Counted from the stretch's first letter, positions 37,343 through 50,636 are shown. The stretch: 64,000 bases of DNA from Oppiella nova (GCA_905397405.1 CAJPVJ010000022.1:1-64000), one strand, 5' to 3'. Translations and numbers: made by a program. Notes: generated from the letters alone by a model not told the origin.

Positions 37343-40300
37343 ATGTTAAATACGAAAATCATGCAAAACAAGCGAATTATAATTTATTACATGTGTGTGC
37401 TGTGGGTTACACACTTGCACCGGTATGTTTGTGGCCAGTGTCCCTGGTCCAGATCGGCCGACCTCCTGGATCTGCATTCAGACTGCATCTGTGGCTACAA
37501 TAACGTACAGAGACTGACAATACAGTGCAGTCCCGTTAACTTCACTCAACTCATGACAGCCATCCACCTGTCGGTCCAGAAGATGCCCATTGATATGCTG
37601 TACATCAATAACTCGACACTAACCACAATACCCGGGGGTGTATTCAAGAACTTGGATGTCCTAAATCTGCACATATCTAACAGCAAACTGGAAACCATAT
37701 CTTTGGACGCCTTTAATGGATTAGAGGATAAATTAATGACTCTAAGCATACAAAACACTCAAATCAAACAATTACCTCATTTGCAAATCCAAAAACTTCG
37801 TGCCCTTAAAAGCCTTGATTTGTCTAATAATAAATTGGTTTCAATTGAGAGCAATGCGTTTGCAAACATGCAATTGACTACAATTAAACTGTCCGACAAT
37901 AATATCACACTCAGTGACCACGCCTTTCACGGCTTGGAATCCACGCTCAAGAATCTCAACCTAAAGGCAACGAATCTGCAATCAATACCGACAGCGATCG
38001 GCAACTTATCGTCACTGGCTTTCCTAGACTTGGCTCAGAATAAAATCAAAGACATTGCGCCCGATTTGCTGCTTAATTTGCATTCACTGACGGCCATCAA
38101 TCTCGAGAGAAACCAAATCGAGAGACTACACCATCGAGTCTTTGCCGGAGTTAATGATTCGTTGAGTTCGTTGTCGTTATTAAATAATTTATTGGTTCAC
38201 TTCCCTTCTGATGCCATTTCACAGCTAACAGGACTCAGAGTAAGTCTATATAAGTCTGTCAAAGTATACCTACCTATGACAATTCTTTAAGGTATGAGAG
38301 AGAGAGAGAGAGATGTTGGAACTGATGAATGGGTGAACATTAGAATAAAATATCAGATCTAATTGGATAATGTTTTCTACGCTAACATTAAAGTCCGTCA
38401 AATTTGTTCGCTTTACTCATTCTTATGGATAAATGATTTCGTTTTGATTTCATATCAACAGGTATTGGATTTAGGCTTCAATGCTATACAAGAGATACCT
38501 TTTGAAGCGTTTCGTGACAATACGTTATTAACATTATTAGCTTTGGACGGCAATCCATTACATACCATTCCCTTCGAAGCCTTTCAACACTTGAACAGTA
38601 CTTTGAGAGGTCTCAGCATTGGTGGTAAGTCTATGCAATGCATACATATGCCATACATTCACTTCTCAAACTGTATATATCTAACCGTACACTGAGTCTA
38701 CAGTACATTATATAATTTCCTATAAATATATTGCTTAAGAATACGAAACATTAATCAAAACAAATGTCATAATCTTTTGTAAATAGAAATGTAAATAGAA
38801 ATTCATTTATTATAAAATATAAAACGAATCAATTCTGGGCTTAAATTATATGATAAGTACATTGTATGGCATGGCATATAGACTCATAGCCGGGATATTT
38901 AGGAGCACTAACGCAATCATTTGGAAAAATATGAAAATCTTGAAAAATTGTTTCTATATTCAAATAAATCATTTCTGATTTGTTTTTCTTACGAATGGAG
39001 ATTCCAGTGAATAGGAAATGAATTAATAATAAAAAGAGTAAAACAGTTATCCGTCCGTTAGGATGGAGTTAACGGATTACATGAACTTTCGTAAGGGTTA
39101 TAGACCAGACAAAAGGCGACTCCAATTATTATTAACATAATTAGCTGAATATACACCGTATGTGATGAACAAAATACCATTTTCTCTCATCATTTTATTT
39201 ATTTTTCTAATTAATTAACTTTTCTGTTTAAAGGTATTTATTATACAATTGTCTCTTAATTTAATATCGTTTGCAGCGATAGGGATGGAGAGGGAAAAAA
39301 TTTAATGAATTTTTCTTTTGTATTATTTTCTTTGATAATAATAAATGAAATGCAAGTATTCGTGACAAGTTTTTTTGCAGATCTGAAAGCTGAGGTTAAA
39401 AGAGATTAATGACTATTTGATAATAATCTGAACGCAAACTTTTACTAAACAGTTATTAAAACATAAGAGAAAATCGGGTTTGATTTGTTTTATAATGAAT
39501 AGTAATATAAAATAAATAAATGATTAAAAATTACAGAAGTGCTGCACAAATACTATGAATGAATTGCTACGCTTTGAAAACTTTAAAAATGCATTACATA
39601 TTGAGATAAATGCTTTTCAATTGATATTTTTCAAATAAATTTTTCACACAATTTAGGCAAACATCTTGAATGTGACTGTAGATTACGATGGATTATTCAG
39701 TGGATTAGTGAGCATAACCTACAGGTGACGAGTCGTGAGAGAAACCCACAGTTTTGCGGAAAACCGGATAACTTGAGACGAAAAAGTTTTCTCAGTATTA
39801 ATGAATCGGAAATGATTTGCGAGGAATCGATGCAAACATCACATCAGATGAGAGCCACTGAACAGATAGCGTCGAGCAGTTCAACAACAATAGGTCCGCA
39901 AACCACGGCTGACAGCCATCCGGAAGACTCATCACCGGTGCTGTCGGCCTCTTCTCTCCTCAAAGTTCATTCAACGCATTCTAATGACACCACCAATGGA
40001 TCCGTATATGAAGTGATGGATTCGACACCAATGATGACAACAACATTGACGCCCACTTCCAAGGGCTCAGAAATTGTGAAAAAATCTCCGTTAAGTCGTG
40101 CGATGTTTGGCAGCGATAGCATCAAAATCATTGACGCCTTCTTCCACAACAACTCAATTAGTATTGAATGGGAACCGATTAAGTCAAATAACGCCGGATA
40201 TCAAGTGGTCTATCGCTTCTTCGGAAGTCGAGACTTCAAGAAAGGGCCGCTAATGACCACAAGTCAGAGACGGTATAAGACACCCACCATTCCGTCCAAC

Positions 40301-41068
40301 GAATGTGTTGTCATTTGTGTAATCAGTTTAGAGGACCACTCATACAATAAACTCAATAACATTCCTCTCAATCAATGCCGTGAACTGCGAAGGGATGGCA
40401 ATCGGATCAGCGATTTGGACAAAATAGTGATCGCAGTGTCGGCCGCCGTCTGTGTGTTCGTTATATTCGCGGTCTTCATATTCAGCTGTTGTTACCATAA
40501 GAGCAACAAATCCACTAAAACTACCACTCCTTTGACCAAATCAGACCACGAATGGGAAACAGTTTCTGTCTACAGCACCCGTAGTATCCCCAGAGCGCGT
40601 ATGTATCACATGGACACTACTGTCAACAACTCTCAGCATAACTTAGTCTTAGACGACACTCGATCCCACATTTCCAACTGCTATCAGACTACTAACCCTT
40701 ATATGAAGCACCGGTCCATAGCGGACGGTCAGTCTAATAGATCGTATTCTATGGCCCGTAACTCGCACTCCATTGGCGACAATCCAGAGCTTACGAAATC
40801 GCACCAAAGTCTGTCGGCGCTGTCCCGACACCAACCATATAATCATAATAACAATAACAATAATAGTCATAAAAAGCACCGCAAGAAAGGTCATCACAAC
40901 CGCCTCATCTCCACCAACTCATTGCACTCATTGACTGAATACGAGTCCGATTGGAACTACGGGTCGCACCCGAGGATAGCCAACAACTGGAAGGATAATG
41001 CGCTCGACATATATGTCGACCAAAACTATGTCATCTCAACCAACGGTCGCAATAAATATCTTAAATGA
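37343..41068 (+). CDS. Leucine-rich-repeat / FN3-like single-pass membrane receptor
   Basis: Exons 37343-38239, 38462-38624 and 39657-41068 join to 823 aa. A hydrophobic signal segment (IIIYYMCVLWV) leads to a Cys-flanked LRR N-cap (CPW ... CIC). About ten LRRs follow (residues about 88-350), then an LRR C-cap with CDC and two later Cys in the third exon. Next come a Ser/Thr-rich linker, an FN3-like domain (about 508-598), one membrane span (about 610-632, ending FSCCY) and a cytoplasmic tail of about 190 residues with His/Asn and Lys-rich tracts. The plan fits arthropod cell-surface LRR receptors of neurons, tendon or epithelia. I cannot name the orthologue; Lrt-like proteins are one candidate. 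A splice acceptor just before the start implies an untranslated upstream exon. Confidence 0.85.
38296..38313. repeat. (GA)n run in intron 1 of the LRR gene
   Basis: A short GA dinucleotide run about 55 bp downstream of the first coding exon. Confidence 0.85.
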
Positions 41069-44064
41069 ATCCATCGTCTCATCCATTAATTTATAGCGAA
41101 CTTTAATTTTGTGCCAAAAATAATATGAGAAATAGACTTATATTCAATTGTAATATTTTATAATACAGTACTACAGTAGTAATTGTCTGAAAATGCATTT
41201 GAAATGCTATTAATTTTTAAATGAAAAAATTAAAGCACAATATATTATGGTTTCGGTGAATATCTTATCTACTAATATAAACTTATAAATAATATATAGC
41301 TTTCAAATAAACTTTTGCTTTTTTAGGTATTTTTAATATTTATAAATATAATAAATTTTATACTTTTATATATGAATTTTCAATGATATGAATGAATAAA
41401 TCAAAAACTCGTTAAACTTCTTCATAAAAGTTATTATTTTTATCTGAGATTTCATGTTGTGATGCATACGATTGACATCAACCCTTATACACACCATTCA
41501 AAAAGTCATGAATTTCTTCACTACTAAAGGATATGACATCTAAAGTATTTGATTCATTATTTTATGCATTTTATTATTATTAATAATATGGAAAATTGAA
41601 AATTATATTTTGGAAAAACAATATTCTCTGTATAGTCTCACTCTTAGCATCATTTATAAAACACTTTTTCTTTTGAGAGAGAAATTCTAACAAATGTTTA
41701 AATTTTCACAAACCTATCAATCATTGAAATTAAAAGTTGAAGCGATTTCTTGTTTTTCTCCTTTCGATGTGTCGGTTCCCTAACCGTATGATACGTCCAC
41801 TTATAATATTAATATACACTTCAATTTAATTGCAGACCATTGAAGGCGTGCCAAACATTTGCAACAATTCTGTTAATCATTTTCAGCATTTATTTGGCAA
41901 TAAATTCAGAAAAATAATTAAAAATAAAAAAGATTTTTGAATTAAAATATGAAAAATGAATGATTTTTTGTTATTCATTAAATAATTTGCTTATATTTAT
42001 AGTTAACATTACTTTTAACCGAAAACACTGTGAGGAATGTATCGACACATTAGCCCCTCAAACATTCAATCGATTTATATTAATCCATTTTAAATTACAC
42101 ATAAAACCGTAATTTTAAAAATTATTAACTAATATATAATTTTTTTTATTACATGAAGGTTAGTGTATTAAATATTATTTTGATAACAATGTAAATACTC
42201 GGAATATTAAAAAGGTTAAAAACGTGAAATATTTATAATTAAATATTTCACTTTAGGCGAAATATTTAAATTTTTGGTGACATTTATTTTATTCCTAAAA
42301 TTGTAGTTGAATTTCAAAACATTTGTTTTTTAATACAAGAATTTTTATTAAAATAATTTTAGCTTCAATTTAATAACCTCGTTTATAATTTCATCAGAAT
42401 CTTTAAAATAATTATTTTATAGTAAATTTAAAAGTCAAACAATTTTTATATCGGTTTAACATACAACTTATATTAGAATGTGTCAGTTAACTGAATGTAA
42501 TGCATTTCTACTGTTTTATAACATACTTTTACATTCTTTTGACTGTATTTCCAAAAAAGCCAATAAATTGTGAAAACCTTTTTATTGCATTCATTATAAG
42601 AATTGAATTTTAAGTAAAACCTTTGGATTCAATTGTAGTCATAAAAGCTGATCCCAAGAAGTATTTATAAGCTGTGAATGCAAATGAGATTCACTCACAA
42701 GATTCGCACCGCTTTGAGTGTCACTTTGGGGTCACATTCATGTGATGTGCTCTGCATTTGTCTCACAAATGCTTATTCCAACACTTCTTCTCATTTGACT
42801 ATTTCACCCATAGTACAGATATACCCAAGAAATCAAAGTCACCAAAACCTAAACCATAAGACCATTCATTTAAGTCTATTATACAGTATTATACTTTNGC
42901 AAATGAGATTCACTCACAAGATTCGCACCGCTTTGAGTGTCACTTTGGGGTCACATTCATGTGATGTGCTCTGCATTTGTCTCACAAATGCTTATTCCAA
43001 CACTTCTTCTCATTTGACTATTTCAGTCATATATGAGACCCAATCCAACCCATAGTACAGATATACCCAAGAAATCAAAGTCACCAAAACCTAAACCATA
43101 AGACCATTCATTTAAGTCTATTATACAGTATTATACTTTCATTTTATACAATTACAAAGTACTCTTTATTCCCATGTTACATTGTTTGCCAGTTTAGTTT
43201 AGAATTCTTTTGAATTACATATATAGTAATTTACCAGGGACATTATATCAAAATACTTTAATTTTTATTAATATACTTTTATCAGTTTTGTTAACTCATA
43301 AATTTATGTTATAAATCGGATAAAAATTATGCATTTAATGTTTTATTAGAAACTATATATATTTAACAGATATTTATCATAATAGATACTGTATCTAGTC
43401 TCTCTCTCTCTCTCCTCATTTAAGGTAACTTTATATGTGAATGGATATAATGATGACTCAATTGCGTCATTTGTTTCTATGAGTGCAATATTTAGTGGAC
43501 AACACGACTCCCGGACCGAAACCCAAACTAAACCCAAAACTGAAACCCAATGACTCTCATTGACTCAAACTATTTGAAACTAATAATAAAATAGTATTTA
43601 TTAAATGACTACTAATCTAACAAATACTTAACAACAAAATATTGGAATAAGTATTAAATTTATGTAAATATTTGGTAAATGCTTAGTAAGGTTTGGGTCG
43701 GGCTATGGGTTGGATGTGAAGTGAAGTAGACATCTATTATATTAAATTAGTTTCATTTCATTTAAAGCTCTAATAATCACTGCTTTTCTAATTGTTTTGT
43801 GTTTTTTGTGTTTTGTTTGCATTTAATTGTCTTTTATTTGCGATTATTTCTACAAAAATGTATGAAATGTATGCGAAAAATGTGTTTCTCTTGAGTAGTG
43901 TTTGACTCAAATGTTTAGTATTTAGTGATAAATGTATTGATTTTGTTGTCATTTATATGAATAGCATATAAATCGACAATCAATTCATTGTAAACCAAAT
44001 TTGCACTCATTTTGAGTGATATTTCTGTATTTATTTTTATTTAACTATTATTTTGTGACAAAAG
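41069..44064. other. AT-rich spacer with an assembly gap
   Basis: No gene is seen. It holds the duplicated segment with an N at 42680-43139 and a (TC)n run at about 43399-43414. The last few hundred bases are probably the 5' region of the TMCO4 gene. Confidence 0.6.
42680..43139. repeat. Near-identical duplicated segment split by N (unmerged alleles likely)
   Basis: 42680-42897 and 42899-43139 are the same sequence apart from a 23-bp stretch present only in the right copy. A single N at 42898 joins them. The simplest reading is two haplotypes placed end to end at a scaffold join. The open frame across it has no support as a gene. Confidence 0.9.
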
Positions 44065-46514
44065 ATGTCAAACAATGAAATGTCAGATCAAATGACCACT
44101 TCTTCCACTTCATCGTTAGGTATGATATGATATATATATTCTGTATGTGACGACTGACCAGTTGTGTTGTTGTTCCCCATTGATAGGCTACACGTCATTA
44201 TCATCGGCCGAAAGCCAACCACTGAGTGACAGTGTGTCGGAAGCGGCCATATATTCAATATGTGGTGTCTGTGCGATGGCTTTCCACCACCTCTTCCCAC
44301 ACACCTGCGATCGGTTGGTCTCATTGTCTCGCAATGGTTCACACAATCGGTGTCTAAACTAATGAGTGTTTTGTTTGTTTTCAGAGCTTTTTGTGAGACA
44401 ACGATGACTGAAATGATCCGACACTTGAATCTTCCCACTCAAGTGTCTAACGCCATGAGGGCTCTGATGGAGGGCGAGGGCGGAGATGTGGACGCATTCA
44501 TTGCTCTCATACGAGAGGAACCGACGCTTAAGTCTTCCTGTGTCCGGATTGTCGAGGAATTGGTTTTGTTTGCCGTCAAAGAAGGTATGATATGATCAGT
44601 GATTGTGTTGTCCATGAAATACATGTTTCGGTAATTGTTTTATTGATCTAATGCTTACACTTAAAAGGATGGATCAAAAGAGGTATAGATTTGTCTGAAA
44701 AATACTTTAACATTAACTTTGTCTCAATTAAAGCAATAGTAAGAACCAAATGATTAAAATATGTTTCAAACGACAGGTGTTTATGACGCCCGACTCCGTG
44801 TCCTCATTCTTCACATCTCCGGCCTATTAGGAGTTCCGGTGCCTATCGTTGAACTCTACGAGGAATCGGTGATTGAAATGCTTTCTGAATATATTCCGCA
44901 ACAAAACGACGAGGAAATCAAAATCAAACAAAAACGCGAACGAAATAAAAAGATTAAGCGATACGTTATGATAGGGTTGGCCAGTGTTGGTGGCGGTGCT
45001 ATCATTGGTGAGATTCATTGATAATCTATTTATGGTCGCAATTGAGACATTGATTTCTTGTTTTAGGACTGACTGGTGGTTTGGCGGCACCGTTTGTAGC
45101 GGCCGGCGCCGGTGCCATCATAGGTGAACACAATTACAATTAAAATTAAGTTTCAATTGAATGACATTTTTGAGGGTATCATAGGTACGGCTGGCGCTGC
45201 AGTTCTGGGCTCATCGGCTGGAATAGCAGTAATCGGTTCCCTGTTTGGCGTCGCCGGCGCCGGACTCACGGGCTATAAAATGAAGAAAAGAGTGGGAGAT
45301 ATAGAAGAGTTCGCTTTCGACACATTAACTCACGGCCGGGAACTACATCTCACAATCGCTATCTCCGGATGGGTGTCACAAGAAGGCGCACAAGCATTCA
45401 AAGACCCCTGGCTTTCACTATTGAATTCTCGGGAACAGTATTGCATTCGCTATGAGTCGGCGTATCTGTTAGAGTTAGGCCGAGCCATGGAATACTTCCT
45501 GGGCTTTGCCATCAGTATGGCTGCACAGGAAGCCCTCAAATACACGATCCTCAGTGGGCTTATAGCTGCTATCGCATGGCCCGCAACACTGGTCACAATG
45601 GCCAGCGCTATAGACAATCCATGGGGTGTTTGCATCAGGAGGTCAGCAGAAGTGGGCAAACATTTGGCAGAGATTCTCATAGCTAGACAACAGGGCAGAC
45701 GTCCCGTCACTCTAATTGGATTCAGTTTAGGCGCTCGTGTCGTGTATTTCTGTCTACAAGAGATGGCTCAACGCAAGGGATGCGAAGGTATCATAGAAGA
45801 TGTGATCCTATTGGGAGCACCCGTTCCCGCGTCTGTCGACCAGTGGAAGGCATTCGGACGTGTAGTGAGCGGACGAATAATGAACGGCTACTGCAGAGGC
45901 GATTGGCTCTTGAAGTTCTTATACCGAACCTCTTCGGCAACTCTAAGGATAGCAGGTCTTCAAGCCATTGATTGGGACGACAGGAAAATGATTAATACAG
46001 ACCTCAGCCATATTGTAAGCACTCGCTTGTCAGACACATACCATAAATCGTAAATACATTGTCACTATTTTCAACAAATATATGTTTGACCCCCCATTAG
46101 GTGACGGGTCATATGGATTACGCGCGCAAAATGAAACAAGTCTTGGAGGCCATTGGGATCCGAACGGTGGAAGAGCCGAATGCCACGACATGTGAACTCC
46201 ATATGCGAAGAACTCATTCAGATATGACACAAATCAATCACAAACTCTACGCCCAGATGTCCACTTCGAAGTCCGACTCCAATATCAGGCGTCGATATTC
46301 CGAGCCCTTAGTGTCCGCCGATTTGAATCCATTCTCTACTCATTCGTCGAACTTTTCGCGAAGATCTTCATCACTGGAGAGTATTTTAAGCAAAATTAGT
46401 CGCTTCTCAGGGGTGACGTCAACACCTCCGCCGATGTCAACGATGTCAAGCCCTGACTCCATGAAGTACTCTATTCACAGGAAATCAACTGATTTTCTAA
46501 ATGTTCCGCAATAA
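44065..46514 (+). CDS. TMCO4: TMCO4 homologue (DUF726 membrane protein)
   Basis: Seven exons (44065-44119, 44187-44313, 44385-44584, 44777-45007, 45067-45123, 45185-46014, 46101-46514) join to 637 aa, close to the length of human TMCO4. The N-terminal half is helical with a Lys/Arg/Glu-rich coiled stretch. Gly/Ala-rich hydrophobic segments follow (IGLASVGGGAIIG, then LTGGLAAPFVAAGAGAIIG, then GSSAGIAVIGSLFG), separated by phase-1 introns. The C-terminal half has an alpha/beta-hydrolase-like nucleophile elbow, GFSLGAR, preceded by the VTLI strand, and later LGAPVPAS. Family members are Golgi/membrane proteins of uncertain activity; a lipase-like role is only suggested by the elbow. The last 100 residues are Ser-rich and likely disordered. 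Confidence 0.92.
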
Positions 46515-46535
46515 TGGTTGTGAATGTTGTGATCA

Positions 46536-46561
46536 TTAGATATGATTTAAATCATATCTAA
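46536..46561. other. Perfect 26-nt palindrome just after the TMCO4 stop
   Basis: The two 13-nt arms (46536-46548 and 46549-46561) are exact reverse complements with no loop, 22 bases after the stop codon. It could form a cruciform, or a hairpin in the 3' UTR. A function is not established. Confidence 0.7.
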
Positions 46562-47965
46562 CATTAAATTTATTATTAATTCTAATCGAAAGCCAATTTT
46601 AAAATCAATTTCATTAGACACACGACCAGTAGAACAGTTAGAGATATCACTGTTAGAGACATTAGTTTTTCGAGACCAATACCTAAGAAACCTCTAGTTA
46701 TTCATCAAAGTATTGACAGAAAGGTTGTTACAAATGACACTTTGTTTACAATAGCTTTACAATAGTTGTGATATAAATCATCACTTATTTATTACAAACT
46801 ATGATTACGTGAGAAATCAGAAAAACAAAAAGACTATCCAATGGTTTGCCTTTTTATTGTATTTCATTTCTAATCAGTATTTAAATACAGTTAACGCATT
46901 TGTTATGATATTCTCAATAGTGTTACTAATCAACTGATTTGAGTTACAATTAATGCAAAATGAAGTATTATTTTTGTGAACTTCACAACGAATTCAATAG
47001 AAATGATATACAATACCGTAGACTAGTTTAATCCCACATTCAGTATACTGAACAGACGGTGCCTTAAATGAAAGCCCAATATTCAGATGAAAGGCTATGA
47101 GTTGATACGAACAAGAGTACCGGGTTTGTCCCATAACCTAAATCCCAGTCCTCAACTGCAAAATATACTCAGCCTTTCATTTACATATCGTATCGGAATT
47201 CGGTTCGTCTGTTCATTATATTCATGTCTCAAGTGTTAAACCAATAGTCAGTCCATTCTGTCCCCCAATTATCATACATTGTCATCATTGGTATGCATTG
47301 TCTGGACTCTGAGATGAGTTCATAGTTTTGTTTTTAAATTACAAAACAAAAAAGTCTTCGAAAGTGACCCCGAATTTGAGTTTTTATTCAATAATATTTG
47401 TTGAATTATGTTAGACTCGTAATGCAAACCATTATAAATCGTGTCCTTTTCATTACTTAAAATACAAATCTATTTCCGTTTTTGTTTTGTCATTATATTA
47501 GATTTTATTTAAAGTTAATTATTATTTTTTTAATATCTATATATTATATCGTATAATTTAAATAATTATTTTAATTTATTTTTAATATTGTGATAACGAT
47601 TTAACTAATATTTTGTGTACAGAACTGTTAAGCAAATTGTTTGTTGTTATGTAACTTATTAGAGATTTAATTATATTATAAAGATTATGTTGATTAGAAA
47701 CAAATGAAACTAAATATTAATAGACTATACAATGTATACATTATTAAATGATTATAATTTATAAATTGAAATAAAATTGAAAAGTAAAGTGAAGTGAAGT
47801 TTGAGTGTTTGTCGTAACGTTATGTGTGTATGCATTGCATCAGAGGTGTGGAGTCCAGTGTAGAGCACATGTGTTTGGGTCACAAATTGCAAGCTAATCA
47901 CCATTCAATTGATTCAATCAATACATGTATTATCATCTCATTTAACCATTGTTTGAAACATTCAC
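46562..47965. other. Spacer without recognised gene
   Basis: AT-rich sequence with no protein-like frame. The part near 47780-47960 is probably the promoter and leader of the small membrane-protein gene. Confidence 0.5.
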
Positions 47966-48205
47966 ATGAAGTTTGGTAACCACCAGAAGATTGCACTTTC
48001 TTGGTATGTATTGTTTGAAACGATTGATTGCTGTGTGATTGTAGTGAAGATATGATGCAATTATAGGTTAATATTTGCAACCCTGGGTATTTCGGGCTTC
48101 TTTGTGGCCAAGGAGTATGTCTATAATAACCGTTTGGATGCCATGAAAGTGAGGACTAGTATCAGACAACGACTACAAGAAGAAAGCAAATCCAGTGATC
48201 AGTAG
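47966..48205 (+). CDS. Small single-pass membrane protein, 58 aa (two exons)
   Basis: The ATG at 47966 opens a 38-nt exon ending at 48003. A 63-nt intron follows, and the second exon runs 48067-48205. The product begins with a short basic stretch (KFGNHQK), has one membrane helix (about residues 9-27, ending GFFVAK), then a charged tail rich in Arg/Gln/Glu. The layout resembles tiny mitochondrial inner-membrane assembly factors such as PET117, but I see no firm sequence match and do not assign it. Tim10 follows 140 bp downstream on the same strand. The two small exons, clean splice sites and coding-like composition support a real gene. Confidence 0.7.
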
Positions 48206-48344
48206 AGACACCACTCGTGTTGTTGTTGTTGTTGTCAACATTGGACTCAATTTGGTGACAGACTGTGAAGTGATTGCAAAACTAACTGTTTGTTTGCAGT
48301 GATAGTGATATCTGTTGTAAAAGAAACCCTTAAAGTGGTGAACG

Positions 48345-48668
48345 ATGGCAACCCCTGGCCCTCAGCTCACGTTAGACGCGTCCAAAATGCAATTAGTGGC
48401 CGATCTGGAGATCGAGATGATGTCCGATATGTACAACCGGATGACCCGCGCCTGTCATAAGAAGTGCATTCCTCCGAAGTATAGGGACTCTGAGCTGAAC
48501 AAAGGCGAGTCCGTGTGCATCGACAGGTGTGTCGCCAAGTATTTGGACGTTCACGAGAAGATCGGCAAAAAGTTGACCACTCTTTCCATGCAAGACGAAG
48601 ACATGATGAAGAAGTTGCAGCAACAACAGGATGTGCTCTCACAGACTCCCAACCAGTCACCCAATTGA
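48345..48668 (+). CDS. Tim10: Tim10, small TIM chaperone of the mitochondrial intermembrane space
   Basis: An intronless 107-aa protein. It has the twin CX3C motif of small Tim proteins, CHKKC and CIDRC, spaced as in Tim10, with helical flanks and a Gln-rich C-terminal tail. In known species it pairs with Tim9 to form a hexamer that carries hydrophobic precursors to the TIM22 complex. The start is the first ATG of the frame, in a suitable context (acgATGGC). Its 3' end faces the 3' end of lysyl-tRNA synthetase, 213 bp away. Confidence 0.95.
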   Translation: MATPGPQLTLDASKMQLVADLEIEMMSDMYNRMTRACHKKCIPPKYRDSELNKGESVCIDRCVAKYLDVHEKIGKKLTTLSMQDEDMMKKLQQQQDVLSQTPNQSPN

Positions 48669-48881
48669 CACTTACTGTCCGACCATTTCATATTCAATTC
48701 AATTTATAGATACCGTAATTAATTAGTCTTTAGTTTCATATGTTTTATTCAAAACATAATAACGAGTCGATTGTTATGACAATCAGTGCTTAGGATTTGG
48801 TTTTAAAATAAATATAAAAATTGATTTCCAATTCATTTAAATCACATGTCATTGAGTCTAACGCAGAGTCATGTAGTCGTG

Positions 48882-50636
48882 TCATTGGCTGCCATTAGCT
48901 ACCGGTTCTGCGGCATCCGTTTGGTCACTCTTTTTAGCGTTTTGGTCGTCGGGTTTCATGGCCGGGAAGAACAGCACTTCCTTTATGTTATTGGAATCCG
49001 TCAAAAACATGGCCAACCGGTCGATACCGATGCCGACGCCTCCGGTGGGCGGCAGTCCGTACTCGAGAGCGTTGCAGAAGATCTCGTCGATCCCATGCGC
49101 CTCGTCATCACCGGCCGCTTTGGCCGCCGCCTGCTGTTCGAAGCGCTGTCTCTGAACGAAGGGGTCGTTGAGTTCAGTGTATCCGTTGACCACTTCTTTG
49201 CGAGTTATAAAGAGCTCAAAGCGTTCGGTGAGACCCTGTTTAGAGCGATGCCATTTGGACAGTGGGCTCATTATAGTCGGGTGCTCTATGATGAACGTGG
49301 GGTCCAAACAGTTCACTTCAATGAACTCTCCGACCAATTTGTCCAGAAGTCGAGCGCTGGTTCGCGGCGCCGGACACTCGACCTCATGTTTGACACAGAG
49401 ATCCGATAAGAACTTATTGCCCGCTTCGGTGTCCAGTTGTGTGGCGTCCGGGAACTGAACGCCCAGTTTTGTCTCCAACTCGGGAATCATGGGAACGCGT
49501 CTGAAGGGAGGCATGAAATTCATGACCACTGGATCTCCTTCCGGGCCGTCGGGATGGTATGTCACCTGATATTTGCCGAAAATATGCAAAACCAGACCCG
49601 AAATCATGGTCTCGACGATCACCATCAGGTCGTTGTAGTCGGCGTATGCCATATAGAACTCACAGGTCGTGAACTCTGGATTGTGTGTCAAATCGATACC
49701 TTCGTTGCGGAACTGTCTGCCGATCTCATAGACCCGATCGATGCCACCGACGACTAACATCTTGAGGTACAGCTCGGGTGCGATTCGCATAAATAAATCC
49801 ATATTCAGGTCGTTGTGATGCGTGACGAACGGCTTGGCAGTGGCGCCGCCGGCGATCATATTCATCATCGGTGTCTCGACCTCAAGGAATCCCAAGCCGT
49901 CGAAGAAGTCGCGCAGATATTTAATGATCTTCGCTCTGGTCATGAACTTCTGGCGCACCGTTTCGTTGAGTATTAGATCCAGATATCGCTGACGAAAGCG
50001 CTTCTCTTTGTCTTTGAGGCCGAAGTGGAGGTGCGGCACCTGATGGAGACATGGCGTCAACAACTCGATCTTCTTGGGAACGACACTCAACTCTCCCTTT
50101 TTGGTCTTTCCCGGCCAACCGACGCACCCGATTATGTCACCCCTTCTGATCTTATCGTTGTCTTTGAGGAACTTCTGCTCACTCTCGTAGAGCCGCGCGT
50201 TGGCCATCACCTGAATCTTCTTGCCCTCAGCCCTGAGGTCATAGAATATCAACTTCTGTCCGGACTCTCTCTTCGCGTGCACTCTGCCCGCGACCGACAG
50301 CTCATCCGTCTGTACCATGTCTTCAGGCTTGAGGTGATCGTACTTTTGGATGAAATGCGTTAAACTGGTGGTCACGTGGAACTTGTGTGGGTACGGGTGC
50401 TCTCCGGCGCCCTTCAGCTCATTGATGGCTTTGGATCGGATCACGAAGTATTCATTTTCATCCAATTCTTCCTCTTTAACCGCCGCTGACTTGGCGTTCG
50501 CCGATTGGCTGTCATTGGCGGCCGTCTCTTGTCTGAGGGCCTCCTTCTCCTGCCTTTCCTTTTCCTTCTTCTGCTCTTTGAGTCGTCTTTTTAACTCATT
50601 TTTACTGATCTTCGGATCTCCAGACGTTTCGCTCAT
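48882..50636 (-). CDS. KARS1: Lysyl-tRNA synthetase, cytosolic (class II)
   Basis: A single uninterrupted exon encoding 584 aa. The N-terminus (residues 1-60) is a Lys/Glu-rich helix with [16 protein letters not shown], typical of metazoan enzymes. An OB-fold anticodon-binding domain follows (about 70-215). The class II catalytic core has motif 1 around [10 protein letters not shown], motif 2 as [20 protein letters not shown] and motif 3 as [13 protein letters not shown]. It charges tRNA-Lys with lysine. I place the start at the ATG 50636-50634, because the upstream GTG of the open frame is not credible. No mitochondrial presequence is visible, though an alternative first exon could add one. 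The lack of introns contrasts with most neighbours. Confidence 0.96.
   Translation of the reverse strand: MSETSGDPKISKNELKRRLKEQKKEKERQEKEALRQETAANDSQSANAKSAAVKEEELDENEYFVIRSKAINELKGAGEHPYPHKFHVTTSLTHFIQKYDHLKPEDMVQTDELSVAGRVHAKRESGQKLIFYDLRAEGKKIQVMANARLYESEQKFLKDNDKIRRGDIIGCVGWPGKTKKGELSVVPKKIELLTPCLHQVPHLHFGLKDKEKRFRQRYLDLILNETVRQKFMTRAKIIKYLRDFFDGLGFLEVETPMMNMIAGGATAKPFVTHHNDLNMDLFMRIAPELYLKMLVVGGIDRVYEIGRQFRNEGIDLTHNPEFTTCEFYMAYADYNDLMVIVETMISGLVLHIFGKYQVTYHPDGPEGDPVVMNFMPPFRRVPMIPELETKLGVQFPDATQLDTEAGNKFLSDLCVKHEVECPAPRTSARLLDKLVGEFIEVNCLDPTFIIEHPTIMSPLSKWHRSKQGLTERFELFITRKEVVNGYTELNDPFVQRQRFEQQAAAKAAGDDEAHGIDEIFCNALEYGLPPTGGVGIGIDRLAMFLTDSNNIKEVLFFPAMKPDDQNAKKSDQTDAAEPVANGSQ

Noticed and set aside
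42678-43055. 125-codon plus-strand frame
   Set aside because: It crosses the N and exists only because the same segment is placed twice.
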